A stretch of DNA of 64,000 nucleotides from Candidatus Omnitrophota bacterium (GCA_022072175.1 JAJVIE010000003.1:601840-665839); one strand, 5' to 3'. Counted from the stretch's first letter, positions 24,100-35,007 are shown. Made by a program: numbers and translations. The notes: generated by a model from the sequence alone, not told the origin.

Positions 24100-24519
24100 T
24101 TAGGCGAATACGCCCGTACCGCCGACGACACCGGCCTGATTGATGGTAACGGTACTCGTACCATCACCGCCGTTGACCGCGTTACGGGTCGCTGTGACCG
24201 TGAACGTGGCCGCCGCCAGACCGCCGAGCGCATAGGTGAAGTGCGCCGTCTGACCGCCGCCGCCCGTGTTGGGGTTGAAGTCGATGTTCGCGAACGTCGC
24301 GCCGACGTACGTGTTGTTCTGCGCGAAGTACCGCAACATCGAAGCGCGCGTCGCCGAGAGGTTCTGGATCGCCTCAGCTCGACGTGAGCGCTCGACCGTA
24401 CCCTGGAACATCGGCACGGCCAGACCCGCCAGGACCGCGATGATGATCACGACGATCAGGATTTCGATCAGCGTGAAACCGCGATTATTAAACCTTTTAT
24501 TATGATGCTTGATATCCAT
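24100..24519 (-). CDS. pilA: major type IV pilin / major pseudopilin
   Basis: 139 residues. Leader MDIKHHNKRFNNRG then FTLIEILIVVIIIAVLAGLA (G|F cleavage, Glu+5). The conserved helix includes VERSRRAEAIQNLSATRASM. The head ends STVTINQAGVVGGTGVFA. It has the strongest promoter in the locus, a GGGGGGAG ribosome site and a downstream hairpin, all fitting the abundant structural subunit. Its C-terminus is nearly identical to the pilin encoded at 45482-45889. Confidence 0.85.
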   Translation of the reverse strand: MDIKHHNKRFNNRGFTLIEILIVVIIIAVLAGLAVPMFQGTVERSRRAEAIQNLSATRASMLRYFAQNNTYVGATFANIDFNPNTGGGGQTAHFTYALGGLAAATFTVTATRNAVNGGDGTSTVTINQAGVVGGTGVFA

Positions 24520-24574
24520 GTTTTGCTTCTCCCCCCTGTTGATGACTCCCCGGTAAACTGGTACTTTAAGCAAA

Positions 24575-24603
24575 ATTATACCGTACGGATTTGTAAGAAT
24601 CAA
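24575..24603 (-). promoter_or_regulatory. major pilin promoter
   Basis: Minus strand TTGATT, 17-nt spacer, TATAAT. Predicted start near 24568 with an approximately 50-nt leader. The AT-rich stretch 24550-24625 between the PilC and pilin genes contrasts with the GC-rich surroundings. Confidence 0.8.
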
Positions 24604-24629
24604 ACTTTTTAAAAATATTTTAGAACGCC

Positions 24630-25844
24630 TTATTTCACAACGGTGCTCAGACTGAAGATCGGCAAAAAGATCGCGACCACCAGGAAACCGACCAGCGCGC
24701 CGATGAACACCAGGATGACCGGTTCGATGAGCGTGCTGATACGGCCGATGAAGGTGTCGACGCGGTCCTCATAGTACTTGGCGACACGGGACATCATGTC
24801 CGGAAGCCTCCCGCTCTCCTCTCCGATCATGATCATATCCACCATCATGGGCGGAAAGAGGCTGTTCTGAGCAAGTGCCCCGGACAGGGACTTGCCCTGC
24901 TGGACATCGTGGCTCACGTTCAGGAGGGCGGCCTGATAGACCGTGTTGCCGGAGATCTGAGAGACGATCTCGATGCTCTTGAGCAGGTTGACGCCACTTT
25001 TGATCAAGGTCGCCAGGTTGATCGAAACGCGCGCCAGGATCCCATCGCGGACGAAGCTCTCGAAGAGCGGGATCCGCAGGACCGTGCGGTCGCGGAAAGC
25101 CCGGCCCGCCGGGGAATCCAGGTAGCGCTTGGCGAAAAAGCCCGCCACGAGCAAAGCCCCGAAGATCGGCAGGAAATAGACCCTAAGGAAGTCGCTGATG
25201 CCGATGACGACCACGGTGATCGCCGGCAGCTTGGCGTTGAACATCTTGAACAGCTTGGAGAAGATCGGGATGATCTTGAGCAGGAACACCAGCACCGCCC
25301 CGATCGCGATGGCGATCAGCACCGCCGGGTAGACCATCGCCGAGACAAGCTTCTTGCGGAGGTTCATGTTGGCCTCGAGATTGGTGGCCAACTGGTCCAG
25401 CACCAGCGGCAGATTGCCGCTCGTCTCTCCGGCCTCGATCAGGTGGATCCACAGAGGCGGAAAGATCTTGGGGTGTCTCGACAGGCTGTCCCGCAAGGAC
25501 GTTCCGGAACGGATGTCGTGCTTGACCTTCTCGAGCGCTTCGAGCAGGCGCAGGCTGTTGACCTGATTGGCGATGATCTCGATGGACCGCAGTAGCGGGA
25601 TACCCGCGTCCAGGAGCGTCGCTTCCTGACGGATGAAGAAAAGAAGGTCTTCGGACTTGACCTTGCGGTGCTTTCTCTTGGCCTTGGTCTTGCGCTGGCT
25701 GTCCGAGGATAGCGGTGTCAGGCGTGTGACGATGAGATCGCGGCTCTGCAGGATCCTCACGGCCGAGCTTTCGGAGGCCGCCTCTTGAACGCCGGCTACG
25801 ACCTTGCCTTGGGCGTCCCGGGCCTGATAACCGTAGACGGGCAC
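24630..25844 (-). CDS. pilC: type IV pilus/T2SS inner-membrane platform protein
   Basis: 404 residues, GspF/PilC family. Two homologous cytoplasmic T2SSF domains (about 70-195 and 270-395), each with the conserved LLRSIEIIANQ / LLKSIEIVSQIS and ETSGNLP / EESGRLPDMM segments, separated by hydrophobic helices; N-terminal small domain MPVYGYQARDAQGK. GTG start at 25844, 5 nt after the stop of the ATPase gene. Organises pilin extrusion with PilB. Confidence 0.92.
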   Translation of the reverse strand: MPVYGYQARDAQGKVVAGVQEAASESSAVRILQSRDLIVTRLTPLSSDSQRKTKAKRKHRKVKSEDLLFFIRQEATLLDAGIPLLRSIEIIANQVNSLRLLEALEKVKHDIRSGTSLRDSLSRHPKIFPPLWIHLIEAGETSGNLPLVLDQLATNLEANMNLRKKLVSAMVYPAVLIAIAIGAVLVFLLKIIPIFSKLFKMFNAKLPAITVVVIGISDFLRVYFLPIFGALLVAGFFAKRYLDSPAGRAFRDRTVLRIPLFESFVRDGILARVSINLATLIKSGVNLLKSIEIVSQISGNTVYQAALLNVSHDVQQGKSLSGALAQNSLFPPMMVDMIMIGEESGRLPDMMSRVAKYYEDRVDTFIGRISTLIEPVILVFIGALVGFLVVAIFLPIFSLSTVVK

Positions 25845-25849
25845 GGGGA

Positions 25850-27562
<1,713 letters not shown>

Positions 27563-27567
27563 GCCGG

Positions 27568-29325
27568 CTAGCGGCGCTCCGCGGGCGACGGCGCGAAGGC
27601 GTCGAGCGAGGAATTCATCTCCGATTCCATCTTGGGGGTCAGAGCCTTGCGGGCCGCATCCTCGATGAGCTTCTTCTCGTCATGCTCGATGGGCAGCGCC
27701 GATCTCATGCGCACTTCCAGCGGATCCAGGTGCATGTTGAGCTCGTTCTCCTGGAAGGAGTCGAGCATGCGCTTGACCGCAAGATCGCGTCCGTCGGCCG
27801 TGGCGCTGTCGGCGGCCAAGCTGTCGTAGTGCCGCACGATGTGCGGCGTGATAAAAATGAGGAACTCCCTGTTCTTTTCGTTGGAGCTCTTGTACTTGAA
27901 AGCGTTGCCAAGGAGCGGCAGGTCCCCGAGGCCCGGGATCTTGCGGTTGGTCACGATCACGTCGTTGTCTACGATGCCGGCCAGCACGAGCGTCTGGTGG
28001 TCCTTGACCCGCACGGTCGTGCGGACCGTCCGCGTCGTCGGCTCAAGGAAATCGTCCGGGAAGAAGTTGGAGGCCGCCACGGTCGTGATGGACGGCTGCA
28101 GGAACAGACCGACAGTGCTGTCCTCGTTGACCTGCGGCGTGATCTTGAGCGTGATGCCGGTATCGGCGGTCACGGCCTCGCCGACCGTGAAGGTCGTCAG
28201 CGACTGCGACGTCACGAGGGTGGATTTCACGCCGACGACGGTCTTGGTGACGAGCTTGAAATTGGCCGCTTCGTTGTTGAGGGCGAGCACGCGGGGACGC
28301 GCCAGGACCTTGGTGTCGGACTGGCTGGTGATCAGGCGGAGTACGGCCGAAAGTTCTTGGGCGCTGAGCACGCCCAGCTCGATCGACGGGCGGCCGCCGA
28401 AATTGCCCAGGACGTCACCGTCGTCGTTGACGTCCGGGATGTTGGTGGTGTTGGTGATCGGATCGATGATATTGGTCGCCTGATTGCCGCGGAAAGGCCC
28501 CTCGAAGAACGGGAAGCTCGTGCTCTGGCGCGGACCCGAAAAGGACAGGAGGCGTCCGTTGGTCCCGCCCCAGTCGACGCCGTGGTCCTCGAGCAGACCC
28601 TTGCGGACCTCCATCATCTGCACCTCGAGCATGACCTGCTGGGCGGGCACATCGATCTTCTGCAGGACCTTCTCGATCTCCTGGAGCTTCTGAGGAGAAT
28701 CGGTGACGATCAGGCTGTTGGTATTGACGTCCACGGCGACCTTGCCGAATTCCGACAGCAGGCTCGAGACGATCTTGTCCGCGCCCCTCTCGGCCATCAG
28801 GTTCGTCTTTTCTTCCTTATCCTCGTCCTTCTTCTCGGCGTCATCGGCGGACTTGACCACGCTGACGACCTCGGGACTCGGCAGATCATCGATGACGCTC
28901 TTACCACCGACGTCCATCGGCGAGATCGACAGCCGGGTGTACTTGAGCTTGAAGATCCGCGTCTGCAGACCGCCGGGAGAGGCCCCGGGACCCGCGGCCG
29001 ACTCGGCGCTCTCGACCGACGGGAACACGACGAACACGCCCTTCTTCTTCTCGTAACGCAGGTTGTTGGCGCTCATGATGCCGTCGAGGGCGTCGTCGAT
29101 GGGTACGTTCTCGAGGAACACGGTGACCTTGCGCGATTCGACGTCTTGGCTTGCGACGAAATTGAGACCGGACTGCTCGGAGAGGATCTTGAGCACGTCC
29201 TTGAGCGGGGCGTTGTCGAACTCCATCGAGATCAGGGAACCGCCGAGCTCGTCGGCTGCCAGGGTGGTCGCGGGGACGGGCAGGATCAGAGCGGCCGCCA
29301 GGAGAAGGGCCAGAGCACGCTTCAT
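27568..29325 (-). CDS. pilQ: outer-membrane secretin (PilQ/GspD family)
   Basis: 585 residues. Signal peptide (1-23), an STN-type domain (about 30-90, LKDVLKILSEQSGLNFVAS), an N-domain with KIDVPAQQVMLEVQMMEVRK, and the C-terminal secretin domain with VRVKDHQTLVLAGIVDN and VPGLGDLPLLGNAFKY, the lip-loop signature. An acidic low-complexity stretch lies near residues 165-180. It forms the multimeric outer-membrane gate. The following ATPase starts 6 nt later. Confidence 0.9.
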   Translation of the reverse strand: MKRALALLLAAALILPVPATTLAADELGGSLISMEFDNAPLKDVLKILSEQSGLNFVASQDVESRKVTVFLENVPIDDALDGIMSANNLRYEKKKGVFVVFPSVESAESAAGPGASPGGLQTRIFKLKYTRLSISPMDVGGKSVIDDLPSPEVVSVVKSADDAEKKDEDKEEKTNLMAERGADKIVSSLLSEFGKVAVDVNTNSLIVTDSPQKLQEIEKVLQKIDVPAQQVMLEVQMMEVRKGLLEDHGVDWGGTNGRLLSFSGPRQSTSFPFFEGPFRGNQATNIIDPITNTTNIPDVNDDGDVLGNFGGRPSIELGVLSAQELSAVLRLITSQSDTKVLARPRVLALNNEAANFKLVTKTVVGVKSTLVTSQSLTTFTVGEAVTADTGITLKITPQVNEDSTVGLFLQPSITTVAASNFFPDDFLEPTTRTVRTTVRVKDHQTLVLAGIVDNDVIVTNRKIPGLGDLPLLGNAFKYKSSNEKNREFLIFITPHIVRHYDSLAADSATADGRDLAVKRMLDSFQENELNMHLDPLEVRMRSALPIEHDEKKLIEDAARKALTPKMESEMNSSLDAFAPSPAERR

Positions 29326-29666
29326 GACTTGATCTTCCTTTTTCTTAGATAAAATTCCTGCCCTTTATAGCGCATTTTGACACCTTCGCGGCTAATGTCA
29401 AGGATTTCGATGCCGTTCAGGCGCCCGCCGATCTTGACGATCTTGCCGCTGACGATGGCCCGAGGCTCCGCCGTGTTCCAGACGACGCCCTCCAGGGTGA
29501 GGCCCATGGCCCCGATCTCGTCCTTGACGCTCGAAACAGAGGTCGTCTCATCGAACGGGTCACGGTGGGCCCGGCCGGTATATTGGGCCGCCGAAGAGGG
29601 CGTTTGCTGACACGTGAGGATCAGCGCGCAGACGGCCGCCGTCCGCAAGCCTATTGTCCGGGTCAT
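29322..29666 (-). CDS. PilP/GspC-like secretin partner
   Basis: 114 residues. Signal peptide then a small beta domain: RDPFDETTSVSS, MGLTLEGVVWNTAEPRAIV, GGRLNGIEILDISREGVKM. The 'DPF' and 'L-x-G-V/I-x-W...AIV' pattern fits the HR/PilP domain that contacts the secretin N0 domain. Overlaps the secretin gene by 4 nt. Assigned partly by position between PilO-like and secretin genes. Confidence 0.72.
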   Translation of the reverse strand: MTRTIGLRTAAVCALILTCQQTPSSAAQYTGRAHRDPFDETTSVSSVKDEIGAMGLTLEGVVWNTAEPRAIVSGKIVKIGGRLNGIEILDISREGVKMRYKGQEFYLRKRKIKS

Positions 29667-30124
29667 TCAGCGCCTCCCGCCCACTCGATGTCCGAGCCCG
29701 CGGGAACGGCGCTCCGGTCCTCCGCGACGGGCGCTCCGGGCACCAGATGGGCCGAAGAGCCGGCATCGCGCGCGTACTGAACGGCATTGCGGGCGTGCGC
29801 AAGACGGGCAGGGTCGACCCCCTCCATCGACGCGATGCGCAGTGTGGTGGGGTCCCAAGAGCCCTGAGAGACCAAAAGGCCGTTGACGTCGAAAGCCACG
29901 GCCGTACCGTCATTCCGGAGGTACAGGTTGTCTCCGGTGGCGAAACGCACCCAGTACGACCCGTCCGCGTACACCTGCAACTCCGCGCCTTGGTAGTTCA
30001 CGAACCGAACTTCTTCCCGCTCCCCGCCCCGCTGGTCGCCGTCGATGGGACCCGCCGTGAGCGCCGCCGATGCGTTTCCGAGCAGAAAAGGGACCATGAA
30101 CAGCGACAGCACGCTCCGTCTCAT
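29663..30124 (-). CDS. exported protein of the pilus operon, unknown
   Basis: 153 residues with a Sec signal peptide (1-20, MRRSVLSLFMVPFLLGNASA) and a small beta-rich domain VRFVNYQGAELQVYADGSYWV. Overlaps both the PilO-like and PilP-like genes by 4 nt. No family is recognised. Probably a periplasmic accessory of the secretin complex. Confidence 0.65.
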   Translation of the reverse strand: MRRSVLSLFMVPFLLGNASAALTAGPIDGDQRGGEREEVRFVNYQGAELQVYADGSYWVRFATGDNLYLRNDGTAVAFDVNGLLVSQGSWDPTTLRIASMEGVDPARLAHARNAVQYARDAGSSAHLVPGAPVAEDRSAVPAGSDIEWAGGAE

Positions 30125-30666
30125 GCGGCCGCCTCCCGTTGCGGATAGAAGAAGCTCACGAACAGCGTCGCCTTGAGCGGGCCGCCGCCGTCCGCCTGAC
30201 GCTGCTGCTCGGGGATGGTCTCCAACCGCGCGGAGTTGATCTTGATGAAGGGCTCGGAGCTCTCGATCCGCGCTACCCACGCGCCGAAATCATGATATCC
30301 GACGCGGGCTTCCAAGCGGAGCGAGGAGCGCCAGTGCTCTCCGATCTTCTCGTCCCCCATCGGAGCGACGGTGATGAGGGTGATCGAGGAATCGGCCGCG
30401 ATCCTGTTCATCTCCTCGATCAACCAGGAGATCTCGCGGCGCTGCGGAACGGCGCCTTTGTAGGCCGCAAGGTTCTTCTCGACGCCGATGATCTGATAGA
30501 GCAGTTCCTGCCTGCGGGTCTCGGTAGCGGCTTGGGCCGAGAGGACGCGCCTTTTCTTGTCCACGGGGTCGAACACCAGCGTGCGGGAGAGCAGGAGGCC
30601 GGCCATGACCACGGCCAGGACCACCGCGACGGCCTTGGGTTTGGAGGATTCGGGGATCGTGATCAT
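30121..30666 (-). CDS. pilO: PilO-like alignment-complex protein
   Basis: 181 residues. One N-terminal helix (12-29), a coiled coil (residues 35-75), then a ferredoxin-like periplasmic domain ending LFVSFFYPQREAAA. Size, topology and position directly after the PilM-N fusion match PilO/GspM. Partner of PilN and PilP. Confidence 0.8.
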   Translation of the reverse strand: MITIPESSKPKAVAVVLAVVMAGLLLSRTLVFDPVDKKRRVLSAQAATETRRQELLYQIIGVEKNLAAYKGAVPQRREISWLIEEMNRIAADSSITLITVAPMGDEKIGEHWRSSLRLEARVGYHDFGAWVARIESSEPFIKINSARLETIPEQQRQADGGGPLKATLFVSFFYPQREAAA

Positions 30667-32216
30667 CGGAGCTTGTTCTTGGCCTCTCGTGAGGTGCAGA
30701 CGACGGTGAACTGCGTCCGTGTCGTATCCAGCATCGCGACCTTCTGCACGGACGAGATCTTGATCTCGTCAAAACCCCTCAAGAACTGCGGACTGTCCTT
30801 GAGAGTGGCTACGTACTTGTTGGCGATGGCCAGCTCACTGCCCGGTTCGGCCGAAAGGATCAGGCCTTCCACGGTCAACGCCTGATAGGTCCGGCCTTCG
30901 GCCCCCTCACCGTCGGCGTAGGCCAGGACGGTGACCTTGATCTCCGGCGGGGTCAGGCGGGCCAGCTCATTGAGCTTGTCGGTCAGGTGGACACGACGGC
31001 CGATCAGCGCGTCATAGAACTCCGCGTCCTTCCGGAGCGTCTCGAGCTTGGCGTTGAGCTCATCGGGACCGAGCGATGCCAGCGGGGTCTGTGGCGTGTT
31101 GAGGCGCTGCGCGCTCAGAGCCCTTTCTTTTTGTCCGAGATCGCCGCCGGCCACCAGCCGAAGGACAACGATCACGATGAAGACCGCCAACGCCGCGAAC
31201 ACGGCCAACTTCTTGAGAAGCTCCTTTTCCTCATCGGCCGACAACACCAACGGCGCGGCGGCGCCCGAACGCTTGCGGTCGGCGGGGATCAGGTTGAGCT
31301 TGGTCTGGGCCGCAGCGAACGGTTTGAGGGCCGCGCCGCAGGCGATGGCCAGGCCCGATGAGTACGGCTGGTCCTTGGACAGGTTCTTGAGCGGGTTGAG
31401 GGTCTGCACCGGGACCTCGAGCTCGGTCTTCACGAGCTTGGTGAAGGTATCCTCGTCGGAGCCGCCCAGCAGATAGAGCGCGGCCAATCGCACCTCGCCG
31501 AGCGTCTTGGCGAAATAATTGAGGGACAACCGCAGTTCTGACAGGAACGCCTGCTGTTCGATGCCGCTGTCGCCGCGGGTGACCAGCGAGAACGAGCGCG
31601 TCATCAGGAGGGACTGGCCTTTGACCAGAAGGATCATCGCCTCACCGCTGTCGCCGCGATCGAGGACCGCGTACGTTTCGGGGAACGGGGTCGCGGTCTG
31701 CATGCGGATGAGCCTCGCCAGCGATACGGACGCCGGTTCCGCCGAAGAGGCCCTCAGGGAGTGGCGCTCCACCGCCTCGACCAGGCGTTCCGCGGATTGG
31801 ATCTTGGCGGCCGCGAAGAACACGGACAGCCTGCGGCGGGCGCGGTCCAGCTGGGTCTTGCAGTCGGTGTAGACTTCGGTGAGGTCGAAAGGCACGTACT
31901 TTTGGGCCTCGAAACGCACCGCCTGCTTCCATTCCCTGCGCGGCAAAGGAGGCATGTCGAAAGAACGTACGACGCAATCCCTTTCGCTCAAGGACAGGTC
32001 GCAGACACTGCGTGAGATCCCCGAGCGCGACAACGCCGACGATACGGCATCGACCAACGAGGCGCTGGGTTCGCCGGACACAGGGTCCGCATGCGACTCG
32101 GAAGCGGAGCGCGCCAACTGCGCGACACCGAACTGCTGGCGGATCTCGGCCAGGTGGACCTTGTGACCGTCGCTGTAGACGCCGAAACCGACGGATGAGC
32201 GGATCTCGATGGGCAT
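30663..32216 (-). CDS. PilM-PilN fusion (GspL-like)
   Basis: 517 residues combining two usually separate proteins. Residues 1 to about 320 are an actin-like PilM fold (CDLSLSERDCVVRSFDMPPL, AVRFEAQKYVPFDLTEVYTD, VLDRGDSGEAMILLV). A transmembrane helix follows (about 335-357, LAVFAALAVFIVIVVLRL). Residues 360-517 are PilN-like (coiled coil then LNELARLTPPEIKVTVLAYA). This arrangement equals GspL of type II secretion systems. First gene of the pilM-N, pilO, pilP, pilQ, pilB, pilC string. Confidence 0.85.
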   Translation of the reverse strand: MPIEIRSSVGFGVYSDGHKVHLAEIRQQFGVAQLARSASESHADPVSGEPSASLVDAVSSALSRSGISRSVCDLSLSERDCVVRSFDMPPLPRREWKQAVRFEAQKYVPFDLTEVYTDCKTQLDRARRRLSVFFAAAKIQSAERLVEAVERHSLRASSAEPASVSLARLIRMQTATPFPETYAVLDRGDSGEAMILLVKGQSLLMTRSFSLVTRGDSGIEQQAFLSELRLSLNYFAKTLGEVRLAALYLLGGSDEDTFTKLVKTELEVPVQTLNPLKNLSKDQPYSSGLAIACGAALKPFAAAQTKLNLIPADRKRSGAAAPLVLSADEEKELLKKLAVFAALAVFIVIVVLRLVAGGDLGQKERALSAQRLNTPQTPLASLGPDELNAKLETLRKDAEFYDALIGRRVHLTDKLNELARLTPPEIKVTVLAYADGEGAEGRTYQALTVEGLILSAEPGSELAIANKYVATLKDSPQFLRGFDEIKISSVQKVAMLDTTRTQFTVVCTSREAKNKLR

Positions 32217-32232
32217 GGTCGTTGAGCCGGCC

Positions 32233-32820
32233 TCAGGAGCGGCCGGCGCCGCCCTCCTGAGCGTCGTCCTCTTCCTCGTCGTCAGGGTCTTCGGCCGCCC
32301 CGTCCCCGATGCCCGGCTCCTCGAGGCCCGGCGTCTCCTCCAGACCGCGGAAGAACTCCTCGGGCGTCATGGACCTCAACTGGTCCTTGAACTTCTCGAC
32401 ATCTTCCTCGGAGATCGTCTCCGACATCTTGGGGCACTTGGCCAGGACCTTCTCCTCGATGAAGATCGGGCACTTGACCCGGACGGCCAGCGCCAGCGAG
32501 TCGGACGGACGCGCGTCGATCTCATAGGAGATCTCGCCTTGACGCAGGTGAAGGATCGCGTAGTAGCTGTTCTCTTTGAGATCGCTGACGACGATCTTCT
32601 CGATCGTCACGCCGATCCGTGAGAAAACGTTCACAAAAAGATCGTGGGTCAAAGGCCTCGGGAACTTCTCGCCCTGGAGCTCCAGGGCGATCGCGTTACC
32701 CTCATGGACTCCGATCCAGATAGGCACCAGATGTTTCTTTTCCACATCCTCAAGAACGACAACGTATTGCGGAAGTGGGTACAGGGAGACAATAGACGAG
32801 ATGCGGGCTTCTTTGGCCAT
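32233..32820 (-). CDS. bifunctional nuclease-family (BFN) protein
   Basis: 195 residues. Core BFN/DUF151 domain (about 8-140): VVVLEDVEKKHLVPIWIGVHEG, RPLTHDLFVNVFSRIG, ENSYYAILHL, IDARPSDSLALAVR. The last 35 residues are acidic (DPDDEEEDDAQEGG). Family members are reported to have DNase/RNase activity, but activity here is not certain. Immediately upstream of the PilM-N gene with a 16-nt gap, so probably co-transcribed with it. Has its own promoter 10 nt from the ATG. Confidence 0.85.
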   Translation of the reverse strand: MAKEARISSIVSLYPLPQYVVVLEDVEKKHLVPIWIGVHEGNAIALELQGEKFPRPLTHDLFVNVFSRIGVTIEKIVVSDLKENSYYAILHLRQGEISYEIDARPSDSLALAVRVKCPIFIEEKVLAKCPKMSETISEEDVEKFKDQLRSMTPEEFFRGLEETPGLEEPGIGDGAAEDPDDEEEDDAQEGGAGRS

Positions 32821-32830
32821 AGATAGGTCT

Positions 32831-32859
32831 ATTCTAGTAAGGCTGTTATCAATATTCAA
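32831..32859 (-). promoter_or_regulatory. promoter of the BFN gene and probably the pilus assembly operon
   Basis: Minus strand TTGAAT, 17-nt spacer, TAGAAT, then 10 nt to ATG 32820. No other clear promoter is seen before pilC, so this may drive pilM-N to pilC. Confidence 0.65.
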
Positions 32860-32869
32860 GGAAGAAGCT

Positions 32870-33352
32870 CTAAGCCTTTGCATCGTCGCTCGTTGCGACC
32901 GACCAGAGGCCCTTCCGCCCCCCGCGGGCTTCCCGCTCCGCGCGGTCCAGTCGTTTTTGGCGCGCGATATCGGGCCGGTAAGCCCTGGCTTCCGCCAAAC
33001 CCTCCCGGACCAGTGTCTCGTTGATGAAAACCCCCTGCTCATCATAGACATACCTGAGGAGCCGGCCGTAACGGTCGTATTCGGAGACGTCTTTCTCCAG
33101 GCGGACGCGCTTCCCGCCGATGAGCTGCCTGAGGCGTGAGCCCGCCTCGCGGCCGTAGGGTTCCGCGATATCGTCCCAGGGACGGTATTCCGGGGCGTCG
33201 ACGCCGATCAGCCTGACGCGATGTCCTTGCCGGGTCTCGAACGTATCCCCGTCGATGACGCGACGAACCTCGGCGGTTTCAGCCGAAGCTCCGGAGAGGC
33301 TCAGAAGAAGAGCTGCCAGGCACAACGCCAACGGGCGCGCCGGTCTACGCAC
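32870..33352 (-). CDS. secreted thermonuclease-like (SNase) protein
   Basis: 160 residues. Signal peptide (ALCLAALLLSLSGASA) then a single staphylococcal-nuclease OB fold: VIDGDTFETRQGHRVRLIGVDAPE, EPYGREAGSRLRQLI, DRYGRLLRYVY. The Arg-Asp-Glu-Arg catalytic pattern appears intact (R in VRLIGVDAPE, R in DRYGRL). GTG start at 33352 overlaps the M48 protease gene by 8 nt. A periplasmic or secreted nuclease for extracellular DNA is likely. Confidence 0.85.
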   Translation of the reverse strand: MRRPARPLALCLAALLLSLSGASAETAEVRRVIDGDTFETRQGHRVRLIGVDAPEYRPWDDIAEPYGREAGSRLRQLIGGKRVRLEKDVSEYDRYGRLLRYVYDEQGVFINETLVREGLAEARAYRPDIARQKRLDRAEREARGGRKGLWSVATSDDAKA

Positions 33353-34460
33353 CGAGCACCTGGCGGGCGTGCTTGAGGCGATTCGGCAGCGACGGGTGCG
33401 TGTAGAAGACCCGCTCCTCCCACGCGGGCGGCGAAGGATGCGCCAGGTTGAGCTCGCAGAGCTTGGTCAGCGCCGAGAGGGCGGTCGGCAGCGAGCGCTG
33501 TCTCCGGAGAGCGTAAGCGTCCGCTCTGCGTTCGAGCCATCGGGAAATGCCGTTGATCAGCGGAAGACCGAGAAGCTCCGCGATATACAAAGCCAGCAGG
33601 AGCAAAGGGGCCTGCGCCGGATCACGGAGATCGATGCCGACCTGGTCGGGCGACCAAACGATCGAGCGGTCGACCACCCACATCAACAGGAAGATCGACA
33701 CGACGCTCCAGAGCGACTGCCAGAAGATATGCCGCTCCCGGTCGTGCGCGATCTCGTGATGGAGAACGAACTCGATCTCTTCCGCGGAGAACGCCCGGAG
33801 CAGCGTGTCGGACAGAACGATGCGACGGGTGGGGCCCAGACCCATGACCGCGGCATTGGCCCGCCGGGAGATCCTGGACAGATCGATCTGACGCAGATCA
33901 ACGCGTCTCAGCCCCGCTTCCCCGCAAAGACGGGTCAGACGCTCACGCAGATCGCCCGGAGGCAGTGGGGGCATGCGATGGAAGAGCGGCAGGATGAACA
34001 TCGGGTAGCCCCATGTCAATGCCAGCGACCCCGTGGCCAGGAACGCTCCCGCCGATAGCCACCACCAACGCCCGCCCTGCTCGAGCAATGCGTAGAGAAC
34101 CGTGCCGCACAAGGCGAAGAGCGTCACGCCGATCGTGTGCGCTTTGACCCATCTTCCGATCCACGCCCACGGCGTCAGGCGCATCATGCCGTAGCGCTTT
34201 TCGAGGAGGTATCCCGAGAGATAGGACAACGGCGAGGCCGCCAAAACAAGAGCGATCTCCAGCGCGACCAGGTAGACCGTCCATTGCAGCGCCGGCGGAA
34301 CGGCCGAACGGGAAGCGGACCAGAGGCCGCTCGAAAGACCCCAAGCCCAAAAGGCCCAGAGCGCGAGGGGCTTCAGGAACAGCAGGAGCAGTCGATAGAG
34401 TCTTTTGCGGGCATGATAGGCCGCGGGATCCGGCGCGGCCGGTGGTCCCTCAAAAACCAT
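33345..34460 (-). CDS. M48-family membrane zinc endopeptidase (Ste24-like)
   Basis: 371 residues with several membrane helices. The zinc motif HHEIAHD (HExxH) lies within FSAEEIEFVLHHEIAHDRER, and a third ligand Glu is in LERRADAYAL, as in CAAX proteases/HtpX. NAAVMGLGPTRRIVLSDTLL is the typical upstream strand. Probably a membrane-protein quality-control protease. Overlaps the NUDIX gene by 11 nt. Confidence 0.88.
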   Translation of the reverse strand: MVFEGPPAAPDPAAYHARKRLYRLLLLFLKPLALWAFWAWGLSSGLWSASRSAVPPALQWTVYLVALEIALVLAASPLSYLSGYLLEKRYGMMRLTPWAWIGRWVKAHTIGVTLFALCGTVLYALLEQGGRWWWLSAGAFLATGSLALTWGYPMFILPLFHRMPPLPPGDLRERLTRLCGEAGLRRVDLRQIDLSRISRRANAAVMGLGPTRRIVLSDTLLRAFSAEEIEFVLHHEIAHDRERHIFWQSLWSVVSIFLLMWVVDRSIVWSPDQVGIDLRDPAQAPLLLLALYIAELLGLPLINGISRWLERRADAYALRRQRSLPTALSALTKLCELNLAHPSPPAWEERVFYTHPSLPNRLKHARQVLGA

Positions 34461-35007
34461 GCGGCAAATAGGCGCTGGCCCACAGAAGGCCGACGAGCGT
34501 CTTGCCGTCCCGGACCTTGCCGTTACGCGCGAGCTTCAGGGCGTCCTTGAGGGGCATTTCGACGTGTTCGATGAATTCGTCGTGATCCAGGTCCTTGCGG
34601 CCGGGGCGCAAACGTCCGGCGGCGTAGAGGGTCATGACCTCGTTGCTGATGCCCGGCGCGCAAAAGAAGCGCGTCAGCAGCTTCCACCGTGAGGCGCGGT
34701 GGCCGGTCTCCTCTTCGAGCTCCCGCTTGGCGCACACCAAGGTATCCTCTCCGGGTTCCAGGGTGCCGGCGGGGATCTCCCACAGATCGCCTTGAGAGGC
34801 ATAGCGGAACTGTCTCAGAAGAAGGATCCGGTCACGGGAGACGAACGGCAGCACCACCACGGCTCCCGGATGATCGATGAGTTCGCGCGTGACGATCTTG
34901 CCGGGCGCGCGGTCGAGGACGAAGCGGTCCTTCACCAGGCGGATGATGTGGCCTTTGTAGATCAGTCGGGATTCGACGACCCGGTAGGGCGGCCGAGGGC
35001 GCTTCAT
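34450..35007 (-). CDS. NUDIX hydrolase, ADP-ribose pyrophosphatase-like
   Basis: 185 residues. Full NUDIX box G-x5-E-x7-RELEEETG in GTLEPGEDTLVCAKRELEEE; upstream GDLWEIPAG and downstream FCAPGISNE are typical of ADP-ribose pyrophosphatases (NudF/YqkG group). Cytoplasmic house-cleaning enzyme. Lies 9 nt after the ParA-CBM48 gene in the same run. Confidence 0.88.
   Translation of the reverse strand: MKRPRPPYRVVESRLIYKGHIIRLVKDRFVLDRAPGKIVTRELIDHPGAVVVLPFVSRDRILLLRQFRYASQGDLWEIPAGTLEPGEDTLVCAKRELEEETGHRASRWKLLTRFFCAPGISNEVMTLYAAGRLRPGRKDLDHDEFIEHVEMPLKDALKLARNGKVRDGKTLVGLLWASAYLPHGF

Noticed and set aside
27682..29352. Long plus-strand open frame (556 codons) opposite the secretin gene
   Set aside because: Rich in Asp/Arg/His/Gly as expected of a reverse-strand shadow; the minus-strand secretin has clear domains.
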